Assembly (NCBI GenBank): GCA_000402075.1
Contig: ARWO01000032.1
Location: 1 to 64,000, forward strand
Direction of reading: 5' to 3'
Length of the DNA stretch: 64,000 bases
Source of the DNA: Thaumarchaeota archaeon SCGC AAA007-O23
GTDB lineage: Archaea > Thermoproteota > Nitrososphaeria > Nitrososphaerales > Nitrosopumilaceae
In this document: piece after piece, positions 8,761 to 18,268 of the stretch
How positions within the stretch are numbered: position 1 is the stretch's first letter
How the letters are laid out: each line of letters begins with the position of its first letter
Notes under the pieces: generated by a model
The model's database searches: none
Told to the model about the DNA's origin: nothing
The model's input: only the letters and a program-made list of their open reading frames with translations
Position numbers and translations under genes: made by a program

Positions 8761-9783
8761 TCAGGCAATTTTTTTGGAATTAATGAAAACTCCTTTTTTA
8801 TTCGTAATTTTACCTATTTCATAAGTTGTGAACTTGTGTTTTTTGAAAATAGACATAATTTTTGTAACATTGTTTTTTGGTGAAATGATGCAAAATCCTA
8901 TTCCCATGTTAAACGTCCTGTACATTTCCTTGTTTTCAACACCACAGTCTTGAATCAATTGCATTAGTGGGGGCGTTTTGGGGAGGTTGTCCAGATCATA
9001 TCCAGTGTTTTTTAACCGTAAGAGTTTGGTGAACGAGCCGCCAGTAATGTGCGCAAGTCCATGGATCTTACATTTTGCCAATGCTTCCAGTACTGGCTTG
9101 ACGTAAATCTCCGTAGGCTTTAGCATAGCACTGCCTAGATGTCCTATTCCCCTTATCCTGGAATTTAGTTTGTATTTTGATAATAGCACGCTTCTTGCAA
9201 GTGTGTAGCCATTAGAATGCAGCCCACTACTTTTGACGCCGATTATCACATCTCCAGATTTAATTGACTTTCCAAGCATCATATCCTTTTTTGAAATAAT
9301 TCCTACAACAGTGCCAGCCAAATCCATTGCAAAACTCTTTCCAGAAAACAGATCAGGCATTATGGCAGTTTCTCCACCAATAATTGGTACCTGGGCTTGT
9401 TTTGCGCCTTTTGCAAGTCCCCTAACTACTTTTTTGAAAATATTCTGATTATTTTTATTCGCAGCTATATAGTCAACAAACGAAATTGGTGTTGCACCAA
9501 TGCAAATTATATCGTTTACATTCATTGCTATACAATCTATGCCTATTGTATCGTATTTTTTCAGCATGTTTGCAATTATGATCTTTGTACCTACTCCATC
9601 TGTGTGTGTAGCCAAAAATTTGTTCTCAGGTATTTGAACTATCCCAGCATAATGCCCAAAACCATGTACTACTTTTGCTAATTTTTGTATCTTGTGAGTT
9701 GATGATATAATTTGTCCAATTGCACTATGGCTTTTTTTAATCTCAGTAATGTCTACCCCTGCTTTTTTGTATGTAGTTACCAT
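8761..9783 (-). CDS. purM: Phosphoribosylformylglycinamidine cyclo-ligase (AIR synthetase)
   Basis: Catalyses the ATP-dependent ring closure of FGAM to AIR in purine synthesis. The N-terminus YKKAGVDI, the loop THTDGVGTK and the segment CIAMNVNDIICIGATPISFVDY are diagnostic of PurM. HSNGYTLAR and the glycine-rich HITGGSF also match. The length of 340 residues is usual. The start codon is an ATG one base downstream of the PAC2 gene's stop, so the two are probably co-transcribed. Confidence 0.95.
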   Translation of the reverse strand: MVTTYKKAGVDITEIKKSHSAIGQIISSTHKIQKLAKVVHGFGHYAGIVQIPENKFLATHTDGVGTKIIIANMLKKYDTIGIDCIAMNVNDIICIGATPISFVDYIAANKNNQNIFKKVVRGLAKGAKQAQVPIIGGETAIMPDLFSGKSFAMDLAGTVVGIISKKDMMLGKSIKSGDVIIGVKSSGLHSNGYTLARSVLLSKYKLNSRIRGIGHLGSAMLKPTEIYVKPVLEALAKCKIHGLAHITGGSFTKLLRLKNTGYDLDNLPKTPPLMQLIQDCGVENKEMYRTFNMGIGFCIISPKNNVTKIMSIFKKHKFTTYEIGKITNKKGVFINSKKIA

Positions 9784-9784
9784 A

Positions 9785-10510
9785 TCACATGTACATGTTA
9801 GAGTCTATTTTTCTGTGCTCTGTATATTTATCTGAAAGTTCCTTAAAGTCAGCATCTATTCGTTTTTTCTCCTTTCTAAGACTAGATGTGTCAATATTCA
9901 TATCATATGCTCTATTGACAGCCTTTACCAAGGTAGCAGCCGCAAGTGGATCCGGGCCCTTTTCGTTTGCTTTTACCAATAGAGTAACCCCCTGAATTTT
10001 TCGTACTAAACATTCGTTTAGTAATCCACCAGCAACGCCAGTGATAAATCCCTGAGGTATCATCTTAATATCATTATCCTCCATAACACGACATAGGTCT
10101 TCTTCTGCAGCACAAAACGCTTTATCATCATGACTTGTACTAGCAACACCATCTAGAATCACAATTTCATGCGAGCCATTTTTTTCTGCCCAATCTAAAA
10201 TTGTATTAACAATATCATGCAAGCCAAAAGGCAGTGTAATTTCACAAATCACTGCACAGATTGTTCCATCATCGTTTGAGTATAAACGGAACGGATGTCT
10301 TAGTCGTCCTTGCATGAAAACAGTTGATGGAGGCAGATGCTTTGATCTAAGATATGCAATCTCTTTCATTTTCAGCTTATCAATCATGCAACCTACAGCT
10401 AATGTACCCACAAGACCAGCACCTACAAATCCCGCAAATATTATAGGACTTTTCAAAACAGTTTTTTTGATTTCATACACTTCATTATCTGAAGATACTC
10501 TATCTTTCAC
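9785..10510 (-). CDS. PAC2-family protein (proteasome assembly chaperone-like)
   Basis: 241 residues of the PAC2 fold, shown by FAGFVGAGLVGTLAVG near the N-terminus, the LPPSTVFMQGRLRHPF segment, and GFITGVAGGLLNECL in the second half. Archaeal relatives (PbaA/PbaB) bind proteasome alpha subunits; whether this paralogue does so is unproven. The C-terminal 30 residues are a charged helix. It sits directly upstream of purM in the same direction. Confidence 0.75.
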   Translation of the reverse strand: MKDRVSSDNEVYEIKKTVLKSPIIFAGFVGAGLVGTLAVGCMIDKLKMKEIAYLRSKHLPPSTVFMQGRLRHPFRLYSNDDGTICAVICEITLPFGLHDIVNTILDWAEKNGSHEIVILDGVASTSHDDKAFCAAEEDLCRVMEDNDIKMIPQGFITGVAGGLLNECLVRKIQGVTLLVKANEKGPDPLAAATLVKAVNRAYDMNIDTSSLRKEKKRIDADFKELSDKYTEHRKIDSNMYM

Positions 10511-10559
10511 GCTTTGTTAAATTTTGGTAGGCTAATTATTCTTTTACTGAATAATAATA

Positions 10560-10904
10560 CTAGTCACGATTTTTCATAAATAGATTAAGCATAGTGGTGC
10601 CATTTTCTGTGATAGAGTATATCATATTTGGTCCAACCGGTTTTTTTGTGATGAATTTATAGTCAAGACATAGATGCAGATAGTTTAGGAAAGATCTTTT
10701 CATTCTAATTTTTGATTTAGCATACAAATCAGAGAATGTTATAGAGTTATTGCGTAATTGGTATAGCAGTTTAAGCAATGATAAAGTGCTATAGTCACGC
10801 GTCCTAGCCTTTACCGCATCTAACACTTGCTCATCTCTCTCTATTATGAAGTCACCAAACTGATCTGCTACCTCAATAGGGACATATGTCAATCTTGCTC
10901 TCAT
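10560..10904 (-). CDS. Winged-helix DNA-binding protein
   Basis: 114 residues. Residues 40-110 form a plain winged helix: STLSLLKLLYQLRN, a recognition-type helix around KRSFLNYLHLCLDY, then FITKK and a short wing ending in YSITENGTTML. No ligand domain is present. It is likely a small transcription regulator; targets are unknown. A 166-base gap separates it from the divergent exchanger gene. Confidence 0.65.
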   Translation of the reverse strand: MRARLTYVPIEVADQFGDFIIERDEQVLDAVKARTRDYSTLSLLKLLYQLRNNSITFSDLYAKSKIRMKRSFLNYLHLCLDYKFITKKPVGPNMIYSITENGTTMLNLFMKNRD

Positions 10905-11070
10905 TACGGTATTGTACGGTAAATTACCTTATTAATCTTAACGTGAGTTTTTTTTGAGCTGTCTTACCCATATCTTGAGCTGGCTATTACTGCTAGATCT
11001 AGATTGATTGTTTCAAGTGTAAATTTTCAGTAAGACGCTTGTTTTAAACAAACCAATTTCAAGATTTCAC

Positions 11071-12006
11071 ATGGAAATTGCGATTAACGCGTTGCTAACT
11101 ATAGTGGGTCTTGTGATGCTGTGTTTTGGTGGAAACTGGCTGGTAAGCGGTGGTGTATCCATTGCCAAGAAACTCAGGATTAGTCAGATGGTAATTGGTT
11201 TAACAATTGTAGCATATGGAACATCAACTCCTGAGCTAGCCGCAAGTGTGGCAGCTGCAGTAGGCTTGCATACAGATCTAATCTTGGGTAACGTAGTTGG
11301 AAGCAACATCAGCAACATAGGAATGGTAATTGGCATATGTGCAATCATCTCTCCGCTGGTTGTAAGCAAGGCAACCACAAGAAAAGAAGTTCCAATCATG
11401 ATTGGCGTCATGTTGCTCTTGGTTGCAATATCTGTCGATGGAGAAATCTCACAGTACGATGGAATTTTGTTGATTGCTGGCTTGATTGCATTTACAGTTT
11501 ACACACTTTCAAGGGCTAAAAAAGAACGGAAGCAGGAAGAGGAAGATCCGGCAGCTCAAAAATCATCTATTCCCAAGGCAGTTGGACTAGTTGCCATTGG
11601 CTCTGGACTTCTATATCTTGGAGGATATCTTACAATTGAAAATGTGGTATTAATTGCACAGGGAATTGGAATATCTGAAACTGTAATAGGAATAACCATA
11701 GTTGCCATAGGCACATCACTTCCGGAACTTGTCACGTCAATAACTGCAATAAAGAAAGGTCATACTGACATAGGAATTGGAACCATTGTTGGAAGCAATA
11801 TTTACAACATCCTTATGATTATGGGCGTTGCTTCTGTGATAACCGGCATAGCTGTTGTGCCAGGTATGTTCACTGACTATTTGGTAATGATTGGCTTTGC
11901 TGTTGTTCTGGTTGCATTCTTAAGATCCGGTATAATTCCCAGACCTGCTGGAATTGGTTTGGCAATTGCGTATGCAGCGTATCTTGGCTACACCTTGTTG
12001 ATCTAA
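11071..12006 (+). CDS. Na+/Ca2+ exchanger family (CaCA) antiporter
   Basis: 311 residues with about ten hydrophobic helices and the two inverted alpha repeats of the CaCA family. The first repeat contains YGTSTPELAAS and GSNISNIG; the second contains IGTSLPELVTS and GSNIYNIL. These carry the ion-binding glutamates. A charged cytosolic loop (KKERKQEEEDP) separates the halves. It is expected to extrude Ca2+ (or another cation) against Na+ or H+. The stop overlaps the convergent GHKL ATPase gene by 4 bases. Confidence 0.92.
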   Translation: MEIAINALLTIVGLVMLCFGGNWLVSGGVSIAKKLRISQMVIGLTIVAYGTSTPELAASVAAAVGLHTDLILGNVVGSNISNIGMVIGICAIISPLVVSKATTRKEVPIMIGVMLLLVAISVDGEISQYDGILLIAGLIAFTVYTLSRAKKERKQEEEDPAAQKSSIPKAVGLVAIGSGLLYLGGYLTIENVVLIAQGIGISETVIGITIVAIGTSLPELVTSITAIKKGHTDIGIGTIVGSNIYNILMIMGVASVITGIAVVPGMFTDYLVMIGFAVVLVAFLRSGIIPRPAGIGLAIAYAAYLGYTLLI

Positions 12007-14582
12007 ATATTTTCGTCATCACCACTTCGTAGACCACTCCTGGCTTCACCACCTAACTTGGTGATTATTGGTAGTAAAACCATAGCTATACCATCAGATA
12101 CTTCACCTGCCCTTTCTTGAGTTGACATGTTTTCATAATCTGGCCTTTCATCTTCTCTACTTTCAGTTTGTTTTTTATCGAGTTTATGATATATGCCAAA
12201 TGCAACCAATGCCATAGCCGATTTGTACAAGGTTAAGACGAAGTCAGGTTCGTTTTCACCAACAAGTTCCTGTAGCAGAAATTCATTATCCATGTTTACA
12301 TAAACCATAAAGTCCTTTGCATCATAAGTCACCTTAAATCCTGTTGATTTCGTAAAACCAAATCTCTCCCAGTTTTCATCATTTTCATGTACTGGTACTG
12401 GTATTGGTAATGACATTCCACCTTCACCAGTACCAATTATTTGCACTGGAGTTCTAGTGTAAGGTTTTGCGGGTTTTTTGGATTTATGATTTTCTTTACA
12501 TTTGTTACAGCCGCTAGTACCTCCAGCATTATGACATTCACATTGACATTTTCTAATTTGTGTTTTTGAAAGTGATTTGTAAAATTTGATTTTTCCTTTA
12601 AACATTGTTGCTAATTTAGGATGGTCATTTGAGAATTTTTTATCTATCAGTTCAATTTTGATTATATGCTCGTCTCCAGCTTTTGATTTTGGAAGTGCCT
12701 GAAATTTTAGCTTTGAAATACCATTAGTCGTATTTATTGACTTGAAAAGGTCTGTGTTTTGAACATAGTCTTTCTTTTTTTTGTTCCAGACATAAATTTT
12801 CAGTTTTGCTGGTCTTACCGGTCTTCTAAAATAGTCATTCTCAGCATCATGTTCAAAAATAAGCGTTGCATGTTTATTCATCGGGCATTGAAGTTTGAAT
12901 TTTTTATCATCATTTTCTAATCGGAAAAATGATGGAGTTTTTTTACCAACATATGTTCCAGACGTTTTCTTCCACTTGAAGCCGGCAGGCTTGACTACCG
13001 GACCAAGTTGAGGAAAGAATTTTGCAAGAACAGGATCCTTTTTCACCAGTTTTGAAAATACGTCTTGTAATGTGCGAGTATCCTTCATTGCTTTTTCTAA
13101 TGCTTTTTGTTTTGCCTCTTCATTCAGTTCGTGTAATCTTTCATTATCTTTTAGTTCTTCAATTAGAGACTTTTCTAACTCGGCTTTTTCATCACCAGCC
13201 CTTAGTCTATCTCTAGATGCCATAAACAAATTCTCTCTGCCTTGAACAGAGATGTTTGTTGCATCTAAAATTACGAATAAATCTGACTCGATATGGTCCA
13301 ACCCAACAGACTTTCTACTAAACAACGATTTTGGAAGTGTACCGTGTTGTTGTCCATTAACAATTATTTGAATCTCTGCACCAGCATGATACCTGTTTCT
13401 GTTTTTATGTTCAATATTTTGTAGTACATGTATAGTGTAGTTTAATTCTCCTACATTTTGTATGTTGATTGCACCAAACTGTTTTTCTTTAATTAGGTCA
13501 TTCCTTCCTTCTTCTAGACGAACGCTCATGCCGGCAAGTGTTGAATCAAAACTATGACCAGAGAATTTTTTCCTATCGTATCCTACCAGTCGTCTTTCAT
13601 CAAGTCTAATTGGTAGACCCATTTTGAAGAAATGACGGCTCAACTCATAATTTAGATCAAACTGAATGTTTGCTTTTCTTGGACCAATTTGATATTCGTA
13701 TAATTTGATACATGTACCATAACTCATTGGTTTTGAATACGCATGTTCCGCAGTGGACTTTGCCATTTTATCATAAGCCTTTGGTAATGCAGGAATAGAA
13801 TCAGCAGAAAATGTTAACGTGTCATTTAGTTCTCTGCCAGACACATTAATCGGTGCAAGATATTCAATTACAGAACTGGAACGTGATTTGCTTGGTGCAC
13901 GTCTTCGTATTACTGTGAAACTCCATAATTTGTCTTTGTCGTAAGCTGAAGCTGGTAATAATTTTGGATTTCGTTTAGTAATTATTAACTGGATAGATTG
14001 TTTGCCACAAAATGGTATTACTCCTGTACCACCCATGTTAAAGATACCTTGAACAAATGGTATACCTTTTTTATTTGGATTACCTTTTCTCCCAGGAAGT
14101 GACAAAATTGTTGAATGAATATTAGTCGGTGTTTGACCTTCACCTTGATCTATAACAGTGTAACATGGATCACGTTTAGGAATACCTGTAGCAACTAAAT
14201 GAATAAACTGTGCTAACTTACTTCTCTCTCCACCAGAAATATCTCCTAACATACCATTGGGAATATTAAAGAACTTTTCAATTGCATCATACATATTTTG
14301 TGGGGCTTCAGGAGATCTTGGATCAACTCCATTTTGTATACATGTAGAAATCAAAACAGTGTCAATAGAGTTTACAAGTTTCTCAATCAGTGATGGAACA
14401 GATTTTGATTGTTGATTTCCTACTGTTGACCAGTTAGATGGACTGTCACTAAGTAACCTCCAATTTTCCTCATGGTACCAAAGATTAGATTTTTTTAGAA
14501 TTTCTACAACTTCATTTTCTGTTTCAGCATGAAGTAGTTTTAGGCATAATTCCCTACATTGATTATTATCTAGCTTCTTCAT
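12003..14582 (-). CDS. Large GHKL-type ATPase of unknown function
   Basis: 859 residues. The N-terminal part has the Bergerat-fold ATPase motifs: N-box E67-x3-N71-x2-D74 in LIEKLVNSIDTVL, the G1 box VIDQGEGQ (residues 143-150), and a G2-like loop FNMGGTG (181-187). This places it with GHKL ATPases (Hsp90, MutL, topoisomerase VI B, MORC). The middle is beta-rich with a K/E helix around residues 470-500. A compact cysteine cluster (about residues 679-700: CQCECH and CNKCKENH) probably binds zinc. No nuclease or kinase motif is obvious. It lies 43 bases upstream of cofH's end on the same strand, yet no link to F420 is evident. Stand-alone GHKL ATPases of this size occur in defence contexts, which is suggestive only. 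Confidence 0.75.
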   Translation of the reverse strand: MKKLDNNQCRELCLKLLHAETENEVVEILKKSNLWYHEENWRLLSDSPSNWSTVGNQQSKSVPSLIEKLVNSIDTVLISTCIQNGVDPRSPEAPQNMYDAIEKFFNIPNGMLGDISGGERSKLAQFIHLVATGIPKRDPCYTVIDQGEGQTPTNIHSTILSLPGRKGNPNKKGIPFVQGIFNMGGTGVIPFCGKQSIQLIITKRNPKLLPASAYDKDKLWSFTVIRRRAPSKSRSSSVIEYLAPINVSGRELNDTLTFSADSIPALPKAYDKMAKSTAEHAYSKPMSYGTCIKLYEYQIGPRKANIQFDLNYELSRHFFKMGLPIRLDERRLVGYDRKKFSGHSFDSTLAGMSVRLEEGRNDLIKEKQFGAINIQNVGELNYTIHVLQNIEHKNRNRYHAGAEIQIIVNGQQHGTLPKSLFSRKSVGLDHIESDLFVILDATNISVQGRENLFMASRDRLRAGDEKAELEKSLIEELKDNERLHELNEEAKQKALEKAMKDTRTLQDVFSKLVKKDPVLAKFFPQLGPVVKPAGFKWKKTSGTYVGKKTPSFFRLENDDKKFKLQCPMNKHATLIFEHDAENDYFRRPVRPAKLKIYVWNKKKKDYVQNTDLFKSINTTNGISKLKFQALPKSKAGDEHIIKIELIDKKFSNDHPKLATMFKGKIKFYKSLSKTQIRKCQCECHNAGGTSGCNKCKENHKSKKPAKPYTRTPVQIIGTGEGGMSLPIPVPVHENDENWERFGFTKSTGFKVTYDAKDFMVYVNMDNEFLLQELVGENEPDFVLTLYKSAMALVAFGIYHKLDKKQTESREDERPDYENMSTQERAGEVSDGIAMVLLPIITKLGGEARSGLRSGDDENI

Positions 14583-14625
14583 TGTCTGCCCGCAATAGAT
14601 TCCCCCTGTTTGTGATAAATATGAT

Positions 14626-15879
14626 CTAGGTTCTTTCGTATCTGAATTTTTTAATTTTGATCAAATCAAAATAAGAACCAAACTTTGAATCATCTACATT
14701 ATCCAATTCGTCATCAGTTGGTTCATTTTCAAACGTCCTGAGAATTTTGTAGGTGGTGTTTCTTTCCGCAGGAATCCTGCCAACATCTCTGACAAGGCGT
14801 CTGATTTGCTTTGGCTTCAATAGTTGGCCATGCTGTGAGCCTGCAGCAGTTGAGATGCTTTCATTGATCAGTGTTCCTCCAAAGTCGTTTGCGCCACATT
14901 TCAGTAGTTGCTGTGACATTTTTTCACCCGTTTTTACCCATGACATCTGTATGTTGTCGATGCAGTTGTTCAACATGATTCTGGAAACCGCATGTGTCAG
15001 CATTATATCATCTGAATCAGCGCCAGGTTGAATTCCCTTTTGCAAACCATGTTTGTACATGGGCGCTTCTGTGTGTACAAAATTGAGCGGCACAAATTCG
15101 GTAAACCCCCCAGTCTCCTTCTGTATTTTGCGAATGATTCCAATGTGATTGGCACGGTCTACATAACTTTCCACGTGACCATACATCATGGTTGACGTTG
15201 ACCTTATCCCAATCTTGTGAGCAGTTTTGATAACCTTAATCCAGTCCTTAACAGAAATCCTACCCGGCGAAATTTTATCACGCATTTTTTGATCTAAAAT
15301 TTCAGCTGATGTTCCGGGTATCGTACCGACTCCCGCATTTTTTAATCTCAAAAGGTAATCTCTTATTGTAATACCGTTTGTTGTTGCCGCATACAAAATT
15401 TCTTCAGGTGAAAATCCATGAATGTGCATCTTTGGAATTTCTTTCTTTATCTCCCGGCAAATTTTTTCATACAGTTCGCCGTCCATGTCAGGTGGGAGAC
15501 CAGCTTGTATGCAAACTTCCGTCGCACCTAATTCATGTGCCTCCTTGGCTCTCCTAACTACTTCTTCTACTGGGAGGAAATAGCCTTCCTCTTCTCTGAA
15601 ATCTCTACTAAACGCACAAAATCCACATTGCTTTATACAGACATTTGTGAAATTGATGTTTCTGTTTACAACATATGTGACAACATTTCCCACTCTTCTT
15701 TTTCTAAGTTCGTCAGCTACGGAGCAAACAAGTTCAAGTTCAATTCCTTTTGCAGAAAATAACATTACAGAATCTTTTATGTCGATTTCCTTTTCTGATA
15801 ATGCGTTGTTTAGTATTCCAGCAATGATTGGATCAGCCTGTTTAAGTTTTGAATCCAAATTTGTAGTTTCTAAAGTCAT
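14626..15879 (-). CDS. cofH: CofH, FO synthase subunit 2
   Basis: Radical SAM enzyme that joins the hydroxybenzyl part of tyrosine to 5-amino-6-ribitylaminouracil, the first committed step to the deazaflavin FO and coenzyme F420. The cluster is C-x3-C-x2-C in NVCIKQCGFCAFSRD (cysteines 81, 85, 88 from the ATG). FSPEE, PGTSAEIL and SWVKTG segments are typical. The open frame reaches a TTG two codons earlier, but the ATG at 15879 overlaps the cofG stop as ATGA and is the better start. Length is 417 residues. The gene is translationally coupled to cofG. Confidence 0.93.
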   Translation of the reverse strand: MTLETTNLDSKLKQADPIIAGILNNALSEKEIDIKDSVMLFSAKGIELELVCSVADELRKRRVGNVVTYVVNRNINFTNVCIKQCGFCAFSRDFREEEGYFLPVEEVVRRAKEAHELGATEVCIQAGLPPDMDGELYEKICREIKKEIPKMHIHGFSPEEILYAATTNGITIRDYLLRLKNAGVGTIPGTSAEILDQKMRDKISPGRISVKDWIKVIKTAHKIGIRSTSTMMYGHVESYVDRANHIGIIRKIQKETGGFTEFVPLNFVHTEAPMYKHGLQKGIQPGADSDDIMLTHAVSRIMLNNCIDNIQMSWVKTGEKMSQQLLKCGANDFGGTLINESISTAAGSQHGQLLKPKQIRRLVRDVGRIPAERNTTYKILRTFENEPTDDELDNVDDSKFGSYFDLIKIKKFRYERT

Positions 15880-17046
15880 CTCCAAAATTCCCTCCCAACA
15901 TAGTTTTCATTATCAGAAAGTTTTTCAATTTTTTCTTTTAGATTGGGGTTAATCATCTTGATGAATTTTGGATATACTGGGAAGCGTGCCTTTAATTCAA
16001 AACTCTGTTCAGCACATTTATTTTCCAAGGTGTTAATTTGTGGCCAAGCGAATTCCGGGTTAACATAATCCACAGTTATTGGTGAGATTCCCCCCCCAAT
16101 CATTTATTCCAACGTCAAGAAAATCATTGTAATTATTTGGCGATAGATTTGGTGGGATTTGAATATTCATTTCGGGTAAAATTATTCTTGCTATGGCTAC
16201 TATTCTCTTAAAATATTGTTGAGGTGTAGATGGATGATCTTTCATCCTCGTATCCTGTTTGGGTTCAAAGTTTTGTAAGATTACTTCTTGAATATTTTCA
16301 AACTGTTCATGAAGTTTTTTGATTGTAAAAAGAGAATCAATTATCTCAAGTTCATTCTCGCCTATTCCAACCAAAATTCCCGTAGTCATTGGTATCTTTA
16401 ATTCACCAGCATTTTTTAGAATCTGAATCCTAGCTTTTGGATCCTTGCTTGGTGCATCATGGTGCGGCATTCCTTTTTCTACAAGTCTGTGGCTAGAGTT
16501 TTCTAACATGAGCCCCATGCTGACATTTGTTTTTTTCAGGTCATTCATCTCAGATTTGTTAAGATTTCCAGCATTCGTATGGGGAAAGAGTCCTTCAGCT
16601 AACACTAATTCAGAACAATGAGCTAAATATTCACCAGTGGATGAAAAACCATTTTTTTCAAGCCATTTTGCAGCCTCATCATATTTTTGCTCTGGGCTTT
16701 CACCCGTAACAAGCAGTGCTTCCGTACATCTGAGTTTTGCCGCTGACTTTGCTAGATTTTTCACATCATCAATATTCATCATTGAAAGCTTGGGTTCGCC
16801 AATTTCAGCCTTGTATGTACAATAGGAACATGTGTCCCTGCAAAGATTTACGATGTTAAAGAACGCCTTTTTGGAAAAAGAAACATCTTTTCCCTTATGC
16901 TGGTCGCGAAGATTGCTCGCCACTTTGAAAATTTTTTCTGAGTTGTGTTCTGAATGCAAAAAAATCTCATGAGCCTCATCTTTTGTAACTTCCTTGCCAT
17001 CCAAAACTTTATTCAAAGGCTCAAAATCAAATTCTAGTCTGCTCAA
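15876..17046 (-). pseudogene. cofG: CofG, FO synthase subunit 1, interrupted by a one-base frameshift
   Basis: Radical SAM partner of CofH that closes the deazaflavin ring to give FO. The N-terminal 317 residues are normal, with cluster C69-x3-C73-x2-C76 in NLCRDTCSYCTY; the start is a TTG at 17046. At the conserved NDWGG motif the minus strand has eight G (16090-16097). Read as is, the frame ends after a few wrong residues at 16060. With seven G, the frame continues as [21 protein letters not shown] and on to a stop at 15876, exactly the family C-terminus. So it is either a sequencing or assembly error, a real mutation, or slippage. F420 being general in this phylum makes an error likeliest. 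Confidence 0.9.
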
Positions 17047-17088
17047 TAGAAGAGGTGCCTGATTTCAAGTATTTATTTTTGATTTTAA

Positions 17089-18231
17089 TTACAGATCTGG
17101 TCTTTCAACTAATTCCAAAGTTATATGTAAAAACTCCCCATCCCTTAGAACTCCCAAAACCATTTCATCACCTACGGATTTCTCACGTTGTAGGTGAATC
17201 AATATGTCACTAATTTTTCTTACCTCCTTATCATCTACAGAAATTATAATATCTCCGCCTGCTGGATATTCCTTACCACCAGATTGAAGTGTAATTGTTC
17301 TTCCTTTTAATCCAGCTTTATCTGCAGGACTACCATCCACAACTGCAATGATCATGAATCCTTTTGTCTGTTCGAGTCCTAGAGCTTGAGCAAGATCTGG
17401 GTCAATATCTTGACCCGTAATGCCAATCCATGGATGATGATACTTCCCATCTTCTATTAGGACAGGTACTATTTTTGAGACAGTATTTGATGGAACAGCA
17501 AATCCAATTCCAACAAATTCTCCAGTTATAGACTGGATTGCTGTATTGATTCCGATTACTTGTCCCTTCATATTCAATAACGGTCCACCTGAATTTCCTG
17601 GATTTATTGCCGCATCAGTTTGAATAACATCTGGAATTGAAAATGCTGTGTCTGGAGAAGCTATCAATCTTCCCATTTGACTTACAATTCCGGAAGTCAT
17701 TGAACCTGAAAGCCCAAATGGATTTCCAATCGCAGCTACCTGTTCACCGACCCGAAGTAATGATGAATCACCTATTTGTAATGGATGTAACAAACGTGGT
17801 TTTTCACTAACTTTGATGACTGCTATATCAGTAAACTTGTCTTCTCCTATTATTTCAGCATCATATTGACTACCATCCAAAAATGTTACCGTTGCCTTAC
17901 TGGCACCATCTACAACATGTGCATTTGTAATAATATGACCAAGATTATCATAAACGAAACCAGAGCCCAGACCACCAGTATCTGTTGCCGAGCCAATTCT
18001 TTCAACCTTGATTTTCACAACACTCTCTTCAGATTTTTCAAATAATTCTACCAAAGTGAGATTGCTTTTTGATGATGATAATACATCTCCTAATGTTGTA
18101 GCATCATGACCATTTGAAGTGATTAGATCAGGCGTTCCAATTTCTTGTGAGGGAATGAGAATGAATGTAAAGAGTAAGATAATTGCAGTAGCACCTACGA
18201 TACCTCCAACAACAAATCCAGATTTTGCCAA
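17089..18231 (-). CDS. HtrA/DegP-type serine protease with PDZ domain
   Basis: 380 residues. An N-terminal hydrophobic helix (about 5-27) anchors or exports the protein, so it acts outside the membrane. The trypsin-like domain has the full triad: H105 (ITNAHVVDG), D135 (FTDIAVIK) and S214 (NPGNSGGP). A PDZ domain (about residues 270-375) begins at WIGITGQD and includes ADKAGLKG and GGDIIISVDDKEV. Expected role: degradation or repair of damaged extracytoplasmic proteins. Confidence 0.93.
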   Translation of the reverse strand: MAKSGFVVGGIVGATAIILLFTFILIPSQEIGTPDLITSNGHDATTLGDVLSSSKSNLTLVELFEKSEESVVKIKVERIGSATDTGGLGSGFVYDNLGHIITNAHVVDGASKATVTFLDGSQYDAEIIGEDKFTDIAVIKVSEKPRLLHPLQIGDSSLLRVGEQVAAIGNPFGLSGSMTSGIVSQMGRLIASPDTAFSIPDVIQTDAAINPGNSGGPLLNMKGQVIGINTAIQSITGEFVGIGFAVPSNTVSKIVPVLIEDGKYHHPWIGITGQDIDPDLAQALGLEQTKGFMIIAVVDGSPADKAGLKGRTITLQSGGKEYPAGGDIIISVDDKEVRKISDILIHLQREKSVGDEMVLGVLRDGEFLHITLELVERPDL

Positions 18232-18268
18232 GTGTTTACAGCCTCTTATTTTTTATCTATAAACTATT

